Shown here piece after piece: positions 43,769-51,162 of a stretch of 64,000 nt of DNA. Below the pieces are notes generated by a model. The model searched no databases. It had not been told where the DNA came from and was given only the letters and a program-made list of their open reading frames with translations. The stretch covers positions 558,001 through 622,000 of the forward strand of contig NZ_JAMXOF010000001.1 in NCBI RefSeq assembly GCF_024055595.1, read 5' to 3'. Source of the DNA: Mucilaginibacter aurantiaciroseus. GTDB lineage: Bacteria > Bacteroidota > Bacteroidia > Sphingobacteriales > Sphingobacteriaceae. The translations under genes were made by a program, and so were the position numbers. Position 1 is the stretch's first letter; every line of letters starts with the position of its first letter.

Positions 43769-44500
43769 TTATTTTGCTTTTGTTTTATTCCCTTTTAATA
43801 TTTCGTCTATCATACCAAATTCTTTGGCTTCTTCGGCAATCATCCAATAATCACGGTCTGATGCCGAGTAAACTTTGTCGTATGATGCACCGCTGTGGTC
43901 AGCAATGATCTGGTATAATTCTTTTTTCAATTTAGTGATCTCGTGGTAAGAGATCTCTATGTCAGATTGCTGGCCCTGTGCACCGCCTGATGGCTGGTGG
44001 ATCATTACCCGTGAGTGTGGTAACGCGGCACGTTTGCCTTCTGCACCGGCGCATAATAATACCGCACCCATTGATGCTGCCATACCTGTACAGATAGTAG
44101 CCACATCGTTTGAGATCAATTGCATAGTATCATAAATACCTAAACCTGCATAAACCGAACCACCCGGTGAGTTAATGTAAAGCTGGATATCGCGTTTTGC
44201 ATCGGCAGATTGCAGGAATAACAATTGTGCTTGGATAACGTTAGCGTTTTGGTCGTAAATAGGATCGCCCAGGAAAATGATACGGTCCATCATTAAACGC
44301 GAAAACACGTCTAACTGCGAAATGTTTAATTGGCGCTCTTCTATAATATAAGGCGTATAACCCATTGGCGGGGTTACAATACCTGTTGGCATACTGTTAC
44401 GGTTTACACCGCCAATAAACCTGTCTACATAAGTACTGCTGATGCGGTGATGTTTAACAGCATATTTTCTGAATTCGTTTTTATCTGGATTACTGTTCAT
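43769..44500 (-). CDS. clpP: ATP-dependent Clp protease proteolytic subunit
   Basis: Serine protease chamber subunit. The catalytic Ser is S143 in GMAASMGAV and His is H168 in MIHQPSGG; the Asp lies further on. At 243 residues it is about 45 longer than E. coli ClpP, almost all in an N-terminal leader (1-45, with VKHHRISSTYVDRF) that may be a processed propeptide. A GCGGG-CGTTTA-CCCGC hairpin is in its upstream region. Confidence 0.96.
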   Translation of the reverse strand: MNSNPDKNEFRKYAVKHHRISSTYVDRFIGGVNRNSMPTGIVTPPMGYTPYIIEERQLNISQLDVFSRLMMDRIIFLGDPIYDQNANVIQAQLLFLQSADAKRDIQLYINSPGGSVYAGLGIYDTMQLISNDVATICTGMAASMGAVLLCAGAEGKRAALPHSRVMIHQPSGGAQGQQSDIEISYHEITKLKKELYQIIADHSGASYDKVYSASDRDYWMIAEEAKEFGMIDEILKGNKTKAK

Positions 44501-44526
44501 GTGTATGTTATTTTAGTTTTTGTAGA

Positions 44527-44542
44527 GCGGGCGTTTACCCGC
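44527..44542. repeat. GCGGG/CCCGC hairpin upstream of clpP
   Basis: A five-base GC stem with loop CGTTTA, 27 bases before the clpP ATG. It could be a leader structure or another intergenic repeat. Confidence 0.4.
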
Positions 44543-44605
44543 AATAAATATAGTTTTTAGTTGAATAGATTTTATACTATTAAGTTTTTTGAAAGTAAAA
44601 AAATT

Positions 44606-44694
44606 AGCCCCGCCCGCCCCCTTTAAATCTCCCCCGGAAGGGGAGACTTAAAAAAATCTAAACCTTCCCTGCCGGGGAGGGTTTGGGTGGGGCT
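44606..44694. repeat. GC-rich CTCCCC/GGGGAG repeat between tig and clpP
   Basis: AGCCCCGCCCGCCCCC, AAATCTCCCCCGGAAGGGGAG, and GCCGGGGAGGGTTTGGGTGG form two nested stems. Best-preserved copy of the 5191/26275/51070 family. Confidence 0.75.
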
Positions 44695-44702
44695 TATAAC
44701 AC

Positions 44703-44732
44703 AAAAGCACTTGCTTTAAGGCAAATGCTTTT
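44703..44732 (-). terminator. Terminator after tig
   Basis: AAAAGCACTTGC (44703-44714) pairs with GCAAATGCTTTT (44721-44732) with one mismatch, 30 bases beyond the tig stop. Confidence 0.65.
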
Positions 44733-44761
44733 AATAAATTATGTTATTTGAACTTTACTGT

Positions 44762-46111
44762 TTATGCAGTAAGCTTGTTAAAATCAGAGAACAGGATCTC
44801 TTTATTATCAAGCGTAATAACACTCTTAATGTAATCAAACACCTTAAGCGCTTTTACTTGCTCAAATACCTTGTTAGCATTTTCTTTATTTTGAAGGTAT
44901 TGTACAGTGTACTGGCCTAACTGTTCTTCTGTTAATGCCTGTGGGCTGTACATACGAAACTGCTGGTCTAAACTGCCTTTTGCAAATTCAAACACTTCCT
45001 CGTATTTAATATCGATGTTGTTATCCTTCATCAATTTATTTTCGATAAGTGTCCATTTAAGATTTTTTGCAAAATCGTTGTAGCCACCTTCCAGTTCTTC
45101 CCCGGTAAGCTTTTCGTTTGTAGCTTTTAACCAACGTTTTAAAAATGCATCGGGTAGTTCAAAATCTACTTTATTAACGCTGTAACTGTAAATTTCGTCC
45201 TGCAGTTTGCGGTCAGCATCCTGGGTCATCATCATTTCTAACTCTTCGGTAATTTTAGCTTTGAAACCTGCTTCGTCGGTAACAACACCTTCACCAAATA
45301 TTTTATCAAAGAACTCCTGGTTCAAGTCGCCTTCTTCTAAACGATTAATGTTTTTTATCGTTAGTTTGAAGTTCGATTTTAAATCAGCTGCTTCATCTTC
45401 TTCAATTTTCAATAAACCGGCAACCTTAGCTGTATCGTTATCAAAAGCCGCATTGATGTCAAATACCAGCTCGTCGCTTTTTTTCAAACCTAATAGAGAT
45501 TTTTTAATTTTCTCATCCTTGATCTGGTCTAAACGTACAGATGCGATATTGCTTATGCCTCCTTCAAAAACAGAACCATCCGGAGAAAGTTGCGTTAATT
45601 CAGAATAAAGCACGTCATCATCTGCCGATACGTCAGGATTTGTCATTTTGCCATAGCTACGGCGAATGTTTTTTATACGTGATGCTAAAGTCTCGTCATC
45701 AACTTTAATTACGTACTGCTGTAATTTATCTTTCGATGAAAAATCGATATCAAACTGTGGGGCCAAACCAACTTCGTAGTTAAACTCAAAGTTATCGGCA
45801 AAATCCCAGTTGTATTCTTTACTGTCGTCAACTTTTGGTAAAGGCTGGCCTAATACTTCAAGTTTTTCTTCGTCTAAATATTTATTTAAAGTATCAGATA
45901 GCATGTTGTTGATCTCATCTACCAAAATGCTTTTTCCGTACATTTTTTTTATGTGACCAACCGGAACCATACCCGGGCGGAAGCCTGGTAATTTCGCTTT
46001 CTTAGCCTGGTCTTTCATTGCTTTTTCAACACGTGGCTGGTAATCTTCCGGGTGGATGTTGATTTTAACAACTGTATTCAGGTTATCAATTTTTTCCTGT
46101 GATATATTCAT
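44762..46111 (-). CDS. tig: Trigger factor
   Basis: Ribosome-bound chaperone for nascent chains. The 449-residue length is normal. The N-terminal ribosome-binding signature GFRPGMVP is at about 44-51 and the C-terminal helical arms are present. The middle FKBP-like domain is poorly conserved, as often in Bacteroidota, so prolyl isomerase activity is doubtful. It precedes clpP and clpX on the same strand. Confidence 0.95.
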   Translation of the reverse strand: MNISQEKIDNLNTVVKINIHPEDYQPRVEKAMKDQAKKAKLPGFRPGMVPVGHIKKMYGKSILVDEINNMLSDTLNKYLDEEKLEVLGQPLPKVDDSKEYNWDFADNFEFNYEVGLAPQFDIDFSSKDKLQQYVIKVDDETLASRIKNIRRSYGKMTNPDVSADDDVLYSELTQLSPDGSVFEGGISNIASVRLDQIKDEKIKKSLLGLKKSDELVFDINAAFDNDTAKVAGLLKIEEDEAADLKSNFKLTIKNINRLEEGDLNQEFFDKIFGEGVVTDEAGFKAKITEELEMMMTQDADRKLQDEIYSYSVNKVDFELPDAFLKRWLKATNEKLTGEELEGGYNDFAKNLKWTLIENKLMKDNNIDIKYEEVFEFAKGSLDQQFRMYSPQALTEEQLGQYTVQYLQNKENANKVFEQVKALKVFDYIKSVITLDNKEILFSDFNKLTA

Positions 46112-46180
46112 CTTTTTTACCTGGTATTAATTAATCATTTTTTGAAAATATAGCCCTGTGGCTGCACAAAATTAGAGGGG

Positions 46181-46188
46181 CAAAAGTA
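46181..46188 (-). promoter_or_regulatory. -7 box TACTTTTG for tig
   Basis: TAnnTTTG match on the minus strand 70 bases before the tig ATG. No clear -33 element. Confidence 0.35.
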
Positions 46189-46315
46189 TAAATTTATTTT
46201 GAATTTAGTTAAGCATTTGGCTTGGCTTTGAAATTTAACTACCCTGTTGTTTACTGGTTTAAGCTTTTTAAGATAAACGCCCAATGTACTATGGAATTTA
46301 AAATTGCACTAAAAC

Positions 46316-46344
46316 AACAATGGCGGCTAAAAGCCGCCATTGTT
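46316..46344 (-). terminator. Strong terminator after the first GIN gene
   Basis: AACAATGGCGGCT (46316-46328) and AGCCGCCATTGTT (46332-46344) form a perfect 13-base stem with an AAA loop, 28 bases beyond the stop at 46372. Confidence 0.85.
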
Positions 46345-46371
46345 TAAAAATAGTATATAAATTATAATTTT

Positions 46372-47097
46372 TTAGTCGATCTTTTTAACAGACGACGCGC
46401 CCGATTGATCGTTGTTTACTTTTGACGGGTTACCGCGGTATTGGATGTCGCTCGAGCCGCTGGTATGTACATCCAACTCGTTCAAAACATTTATTTTACA
46501 TTCGCTTGCGCCCGATGTGCTGATCTTGTATTTACCTACTACAAAGTCAAGGGCTTCAACTTTACCGGATCCGCTTATATCAATATCATTTGATGCCGCC
46601 TGGCCTTTCAGATAGATCTCGCTTGAGCCGCTAGCACTTGTACGCACTTTGCCGGCGTTAAGGTCAAGATCAATTTTTGTTGAGCCGGATAGGTCGATAT
46701 TAAGGTCTTTTACGTTTAAGCGGCCATCAGATCTTACCTCAACTGCGTCTGATGCACCAATCTCTTCCAGGTTTTTAACACCGATTACCAATACACTTTC
46801 GCCGCTTGGGCAAATGTTACGGCGACTGTGTACTTTTAGGGTACCGCCTTCCACTGTTGTTTCTACATATTTAAACAAGTTATCATCTATGCTGATGGAG
46901 ATAGATTCGGTACTATCCTGTTTTAAGGTAACCTTGTAACCGCCGGAGATATCTATTTTGGTAAAGCCTTTCATCTTACGGGTTTCGGTACTTACGTTAC
47001 CGGTACCTTTTATACACCTGAACCTGCGGCACGATGAGAACAAGGTGATGGATACAGCTGCTACCAGCAGCACTATTTTAAAGTTTAAGTTTTTCAT
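46372..47097 (-). CDS. Head GIN-domain (DUF2807) lipoprotein
   Basis: A 241-residue exported protein. The signal sequence ends FSSC, a likely lipobox, so it is probably anchored in a membrane. The rest is the GIN domain (DUF2807), a right-handed beta-helix recognised by repeated SGS/SGA turns (DLSGSTKIDL, SASGSSEIYL, STSGASECKI, HTSGSSDIQY). The function of GIN proteins is unknown; their genes are often near envelope-stress or transcription genes. An ECF-like promoter with 17-base spacing lies 22 bases before the ATG. Confidence 0.88.
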   Translation of the reverse strand: MKNLNFKIVLLVAAVSITLFSSCRRFRCIKGTGNVSTETRKMKGFTKIDISGGYKVTLKQDSTESISISIDDNLFKYVETTVEGGTLKVHSRRNICPSGESVLVIGVKNLEEIGASDAVEVRSDGRLNVKDLNIDLSGSTKIDLDLNAGKVRTSASGSSEIYLKGQAASNDIDISGSGKVEALDFVVGKYKISTSGASECKINVLNELDVHTSGSSDIQYRGNPSKVNNDQSGASSVKKID

Positions 47098-47118
47098 GTT
47101 TTGTTAGTTTAGTGTTTG

Positions 47119-47145
47119 GACGATGGTTTACGGGTTGAAGTTACA
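47119..47145 (-). promoter_or_regulatory. ECF-type promoter TGTAAC-N17-CGTC for the first GIN gene
   Basis: On the minus strand TGTAAC (47145-47140) and CGTC (47122-47119) are 17 bases apart, about 22 bases before the ATG at 47097. Confidence 0.55.
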
Positions 47146-47158
47146 CTAAAAGTAAAAA

Positions 47159-47184
47159 AAGCCGCTGATTAATCTAACGGCTTT
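47159..47184 (-). terminator. Terminator after the second GIN gene
   Basis: AAGCCG and CGGCTT arms with inner TTAGATTAATC symmetry, followed by a T-run on the minus strand, 35 bases after the stop at 47219. Confidence 0.7.
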
Positions 47185-47218
47185 TAATATATGATGGACT
47201 TTTGCAAAGTAGGGCTGA

Positions 47219-47830
47219 TTATAAAACTGCTATTTCGTTTTGTTTTGCTTTGGCAATTGCCGGCCCTGTGGTTTGTGCGGTAGTATTAACGGCTACAAAA
47301 TTTTTGTGGCTAACGTTTGCAGGGTGTGAGCAGGTTAAGTTATAATCGTTGATGTTACCTGTTAAACTTACTTTGGCATCATCGTTAACGTTTACTGTTG
47401 CTTTATAGGCTTCTAAATTTAAATCGGCAGTTGCGGTGTTGTATAAGTTAACTTCAAGCTCTAATTTTTCTAATTTACCAAATGATCTTACTTCAGCATT
47501 ATCATAAGCGTTGATGATTTGTAAGTCTGCTGCGGTTACCCAAACTACTAATTTTTGATTTTTGTAAGATGAAATCCTTAACACGCCATTTTTGCTTTGC
47601 ACTAAAGCGCTTTCTGAGTAGTATTTGTTGTAAACCTTAACCTGGTCGGTAGCGCCGTCAGATACATAAAGCTCAACATTTCCGTGGATTTCTATCTTGT
47701 TGATCTTGCTTATATTGGTTAATACAGTTGCTGCTTCTTCGTTAGTATTATTAACGCTTGCATAAGTGTTTGTTGTGGTTACCACTGCCATAATCATTAC
47801 GGCTACCATGGTTAAGATTGTTGTTTTCAT
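47219..47830 (-). CDS. GIN-domain (DUF2807-like) secreted protein, copy A
   Basis: A 203-residue protein with a signal peptide (cleavage near TNTYAS) and a single beta-helical GIN-like domain (VSKINKIEIHGNV-type start, then KVYNKYYSESALVQSKNGVL). It lacks a lipobox, so it is probably periplasmic. It is a tandem paralogue of the gene at 48270: equal length, over half the residues identical, and a duplicated upstream block. It has its own ECF-like promoter and terminator, so it is a single-gene unit. Confidence 0.85.
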   Translation of the reverse strand: MKTTILTMVAVMIMAVVTTTNTYASVNNTNEEAATVLTNISKINKIEIHGNVELYVSDGATDQVKVYNKYYSESALVQSKNGVLRISSYKNQKLVVWVTAADLQIINAYDNAEVRSFGKLEKLELEVNLYNTATADLNLEAYKATVNVNDDAKVSLTGNINDYNLTCSHPANVSHKNFVAVNTTAQTTGPAIAKAKQNEIAVL

Positions 47831-47878
47831 TTTATTAATATTATGATTATGAATACTATAAGTTGTGTTATGTTATTA

Positions 47879-47996
47879 AATACACCTATATGACGAACGT
47901 GCGTGAGAAACGTTACAGCCGTTTTGGGTGTATTAGATACAGTGCGGGTTTCTATCGGTAAATGGTAGAAAACAGTCGGTGAAAAGGAGGATATTT
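47879..47996. repeat. Duplicated upstream block, copy A
   Basis: About 118 bases align with 48929-49048. Shared words in the same order are AATACACC, ATATGACG, AACGTTACAGCC, TTTTGG, TAGAT, TCGGTAAA and GGTGAAA. Confidence 0.75.
47892..47917 (-). promoter_or_regulatory. ECF-type promoter TGTAAC-N16-CGTC for GIN copy A
   Basis: On the minus strand TGTAAC (47917-47912) and CGTCATAT (from 47895) are 16 bases apart, 61 bases before the ATG. The spacer differs from that of copy B while both boxes are identical. Confidence 0.65.
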
Positions 47997-48058
47997 TGAA
48001 GCAGGAGGGGAGGAATCAGGATGCAGGGTATTAGATTGACAGATGCTATCAACGAGTT

Positions 48059-48177
48059 AACTCACCCCCTGCCCCCTCTTTGCGCAGCAGAGAGGGGGAT
48101 TTATTTATAACAATGTGCGTTACCCCCTTTGCGCAGCAGAAAGGGTCTACTAGCGAAGCGTAGTCGGGGTGAGTAAA
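48059..48177. repeat. Long GC-rich repeat with GCGCAGCAG words
   Basis: Outer ACTCACCCC and GGGGTGAGT arms enclose two copies of CCCC(C)TCTTTGCGCAGCAGA-like sequence. A variant of the CTCCCC family. Confidence 0.65.
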
Positions 48178-48210
48178 CTCTTAGCGTGACAACTCGCCTA
48201 TAAACAAAAA

Positions 48211-48233
48211 AGTCACCGCTTATAGCGATGGCT
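48211..48233 (-). terminator. Terminator after GIN copy B
   Basis: GTCACCGC and GCGATGGC arms (one mismatch, one wobble) around TTATA, with an A-run at 48205-48211 giving the minus-strand T-run. Confidence 0.65.
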
Positions 48234-48269
48234 TCCTAAATATATGTTGAACTTTTGCAAAAGTAATGC

Positions 48270-48881
48270 TTACAGTACGGCTAACTCAGATACTTCAGCT
48301 TTAACAAATTTGTTTTTTACTGTTTTGCTACGGTTAGCAGCAGCCAGGTTAGTATGGTTTACAGTTGCAGACTGGTCTTGTACAAGGCTGTAGTCGTTAA
48401 CGGTACCACTGATATTTGCTTTAGCACGGTCATTTACGTTGATGCTTGCTTTGTAAGCGTCAAGGTTCAAATCGGCAGATGAGTTGTTGTTCAGCGTTAC
48501 GTTGATATCCAATTTATCAAGACTACCGAATGATTTTACGGTTGAGTTGTCGTTGGCAACAATTGATTGCAGGTCGGCAGCTTTTACCCAAACCACTAAT
48601 TTTTTATCAGTGTATGATGAGATACGCAATGTACCGTTCTGGCTTTGTACCAATGCGCTTTCTGCGTAGTATTTGTTGTAAACCTTCACTTCATCCGCGT
48701 TGCCGTCAGATACGAACAGTTCAACGTTTCCGTGTAATTCTATTTTGTTGATCTTGCTAACATTTGTAAGTACTGTACTTACTTCTTCGTTGTTATTATT
48801 TGTAACAGATGCAAAGGTTGATGTTACTGTACCTAATGCTAAAGTGAAGATGGTTACTATGGTTAAAACTGAAGTTTTCAT
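48270..48881 (-). CDS. GIN-domain (DUF2807-like) secreted protein, copy B
   Basis: A 203-residue paralogue of the previous gene with signal peptide (cleavage near TSTFAS). Regions SKINKIELHGNVELFVSDG and VKVYNKYYAESALVQSQNG are nearly identical to copy A, while the C-terminal third has diverged. The same GIN-like beta-helix is expected. The promoter words, spacing and leader length (60 against 61 bases) match copy A, so the pair arose by duplication of gene plus regulatory region. Confidence 0.85.
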   Translation of the reverse strand: MKTSVLTIVTIFTLALGTVTSTFASVTNNNNEEVSTVLTNVSKINKIELHGNVELFVSDGNADEVKVYNKYYAESALVQSQNGTLRISSYTDKKLVVWVKAADLQSIVANDNSTVKSFGSLDKLDINVTLNNNSSADLNLDAYKASINVNDRAKANISGTVNDYSLVQDQSATVNHTNLAAANRSKTVKNKFVKAEVSELAVL

Positions 48882-48928
48882 TTTATTATTATTTTGAATG
48901 TGAGTGTGTTAATTATTTTCTTGTTTTA

Positions 48929-49048
48929 AATACACCCATATGACGTCACCACTTTCAAAACGTTACAGCCATTTTGGCTCTAATAGATGTACGGGTAATT
49001 TATGTCGGTAAACGGCTTGTTTGTGACGGTGAAATGGCGGATTTTTTT
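48929..49048. repeat. Duplicated upstream block, copy B
   Basis: Counterpart of 47879-47996 upstream of GIN copy B. It carries the same promoter boxes plus conserved TCGGTAAA and GGTGAAA words further upstream that have no evident role yet. Confidence 0.75.
48942..48967 (-). promoter_or_regulatory. ECF-type promoter TGTAAC-N16-CGTC for GIN copy B
   Basis: On the minus strand TGTAAC (48967-48962) and CGTCATAT (from 48945) are 16 bases apart, 60 bases before the ATG. Confidence 0.65.
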
Positions 49049-49111
49049 TTCAAGCGGGTGTAACAGTGGCGGGGATATAGCGGATTGAAAAAGAAAACTT
49101 TATTAAAAACA

Positions 49112-49128
49112 CGTCATTAATGATGACG
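49112..49128. terminator. Hairpin after recQ
   Basis: CGTCAT-TAATG-ATGACG, 11 bases beyond the recQ stop, with an A-rich flank. A short but plausible terminator. Confidence 0.45.
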
Positions 49129-49138
49129 GGGGATCACC

Positions 49139-51031
49139 CTACAAATAATAATTTCCACCATCCGTTTTAACCTTACCGGCATCAAGCAGCAGGCGGATGG
49201 TTTCGATGCGTTCTTTTTCGGAACCGAGCTTTAGGGAGGTAATTAGTTCATCTATCGTATAGGTGTCGGTGCTTAGCAGCTGCACTATCTCGTTGGTGAT
49301 GTCATCAAAGATCTCGTCGGCATTTTTTTGGCGGCGTTCTTCAAGGCAAACATCGCATACGCCACATTTTGGGGCATTGGTTTCATCAAAGTAACTCAGC
49401 AGCATCTGGCTGCGGCAACGCTTATGTTCGGCGTAAGCAAAAACGGCTATCATTTTTTGGCGATAGGTTTCTTTACGCTGATCTATGAACAGCTTATTAA
49501 TATATAGGTTATTGGCATGCTGCCTTGTTTTAAGCCAGGTTATCTGTGGTTTATCGGTTTGAGGCATGTAGCTCAGCAGGTTAAAATCCTGTAATTGCTT
49601 TAAGCCATCAATCACCTGCTGGGTGTTCATACCTGTACGTTTAGCAATATCATATTCTTTTACGCGTACATAATTCTCGAACGAACCCCCATAAGAGCGC
49701 AGTAACGTTTTAATGAAAGGATCCCATCCCGGGTTTTGGATCTGGAAGTTATAAAGTTCCTCGTTCAACACCTCAAACCTAAACCGCGATGGCAGAAACA
49801 CGCTTTCGTTAAAGGCGAGGTACTCATCCTGCTCCAAAAACTTAAGGGCATTGATGGTTTTAATAGCATCCAGTTGAAAACGACTGCAAAACTCGCCCAA
49901 GTCAAGGTCAAAGCTGATGCCTTCCCCTGCATCATAGGCTATCTGGCAATAATTTGCCAAAAAATGATAGATCTGTTTTATTTCTTCGATAGATGGAAAG
50001 TTCTGGATAAAGCGCTTCTCCTGCCTTAGCCTGTCGGTTTGGTTGTATAATAAAATACCGTAAGCACGTTTTTCGTCGCGCCCTCCTCTGCCTGCTTCTT
50101 GATAGTAGGCTTCCAGGCTCTCGGGCATGTCTTTATGAATTACAAACCTAACGTCCGGTTTGTCGATCCCCATCCCAAAGGCATTGGTTGATACGATTAT
50201 ACGGGTACGGTTATTTTTCCAGGCGTCCTGCTTTGCCGAACGTTCTTCTGTTGGCAGGCCTGCATGGTAATAATCGGCACTAATGTTATGTTGATTATAA
50301 TGCTTGGCTATTTCAAAGGTTTCCTTTCGGCTGCGTACATATACTATACCGCTGCCACTGATGCCGTGGGCCACATCCAATAACTTGCGCAATTTATCCT
50401 CGGTATTTTGTACCACGTAGCGCAGGTTCTTGCGTTCAAAACTTTGCTGGTAAACAATGCCGTTTTTAAAAAGAAGCTTGTCCTGTATATCATCGCGTAC
50501 TTCGGCAGTTGCGGTAGCGGTAAGAGCAAGTACCGGTACGTTGGGGTGCAGTTCCCGCAGGTCGGACAGGTGCAGGTACGACGGGCGGAAATCGTAGCCC
50601 CATTGCGAAATACAATGTGCCTCATCAACCGCAAACAGATTTACCTTCATGTACTTGATCCGCTCGCGCACCAGGTCAGACAATAAACGCTCGGGCGATA
50701 GGTACAAAAACTTCACCGGGCCGTAAACGCAGTTATCTAAAGCGATATCTACCTCGCGCTTGCCCATTCCCGATACAATATATATCGCCTCGATACCTTT
50801 GGTCTTCAGATTCTCGACTTGGTCTTTCATCAGGGCAATAAGCGGGGATACCACAATACAAATTCCCTCCATAGCCATAGCCGGCACCTGGAAACATACC
50901 GATTTTCCACCACCTGTAGGCAGCAAAGCCAACGTATCCCTGCCTTGCAATACGGATGTGATGATCTCCTCCTGCAACGGCCGGAAGCTGTCATGTTCCC
51001 AATATTGTTTAAGTAGTTCGCGTGGTGTCAT
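49139..51031 (-). CDS. recQ: ATP-dependent DNA helicase RecQ
   Basis: A 3'-5' DNA helicase for recombination repair. From the ATG at 51031 it has 630 residues. Motifs present are Walker A PTGGGKS, DEAH box VDEAHCISQWG, LTATAT, and motif VI QEAGRGGRDEK. The RecQ zinc site (CRSQMLLSYF, CGVCDVC) and a winged-helix region follow. A C-terminal HRDC domain is not evident. A longer frame to 51076 is excluded because it passes through the gltA terminator. Confidence 0.95.
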   Translation of the reverse strand: MTPRELLKQYWEHDSFRPLQEEIITSVLQGRDTLALLPTGGGKSVCFQVPAMAMEGICIVVSPLIALMKDQVENLKTKGIEAIYIVSGMGKREVDIALDNCVYGPVKFLYLSPERLLSDLVRERIKYMKVNLFAVDEAHCISQWGYDFRPSYLHLSDLRELHPNVPVLALTATATAEVRDDIQDKLLFKNGIVYQQSFERKNLRYVVQNTEDKLRKLLDVAHGISGSGIVYVRSRKETFEIAKHYNQHNISADYYHAGLPTEERSAKQDAWKNNRTRIIVSTNAFGMGIDKPDVRFVIHKDMPESLEAYYQEAGRGGRDEKRAYGILLYNQTDRLRQEKRFIQNFPSIEEIKQIYHFLANYCQIAYDAGEGISFDLDLGEFCSRFQLDAIKTINALKFLEQDEYLAFNESVFLPSRFRFEVLNEELYNFQIQNPGWDPFIKTLLRSYGGSFENYVRVKEYDIAKRTGMNTQQVIDGLKQLQDFNLLSYMPQTDKPQITWLKTRQHANNLYINKLFIDQRKETYRQKMIAVFAYAEHKRCRSQMLLSYFDETNAPKCGVCDVCLEERRQKNADEIFDDITNEIVQLLSTDTYTIDELITSLKLGSEKERIETIRLLLDAGKVKTDGGNYYL

Positions 51032-51044
51032 CGTTTTACAAAAA

Positions 51045-51066
51045 AAGCCCGTCGTTCGGCGGGCTT
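51045..51066 (-). terminator. Terminator after gltA
   Basis: AAGCCCG-T-CG pairs with CG-G-CGGGCTT around TT, with an A-run at 51039-51046 giving a minus-strand T-run. It lies between gltA and recQ. Confidence 0.75.
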
Positions 51067-51069
51067 GTG

Positions 51070-51159
51070 CCCTCACCTAAAACCTCGTTAAAGGAGAGGA
51101 TTTAGGTGAGACTATTATATTTTACTCCCTCTCGTTGGGGAGGGCTGGGGTTAGGCTTT
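51070..51159. repeat. GC-rich repeat directly after gltA
   Basis: CCTCACCTAAAACCTC faces GAGGATTTAGGTGAG, then CTCCCTCTCGTTGGGGAGGG. Same family as 44606, ending three bases from the gltA stop. Confidence 0.7.
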
Positions 51160-51162
51160 TAA

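Larger units (their letters stand above)
47831..48269. other. Intergenic region between the GIN paralogues
   Basis: No gene is seen. It holds the promoter and duplicated upstream block of copy A (47879-47996), a long GC-rich repeat (48059-48177) and the terminator of copy B (48211-48233). Confidence 0.7.

Noticed and set aside
46372..48881. GIN genes as one operon
   Set aside because: Each has its own promoter-like boxes and its own terminator hairpin.
51032..51076. N-terminal extension of RecQ to 51076
   Set aside because: The extra codons fall inside the gltA terminator hairpin and precede a normal RecQ start (MTPRELLKQYW).
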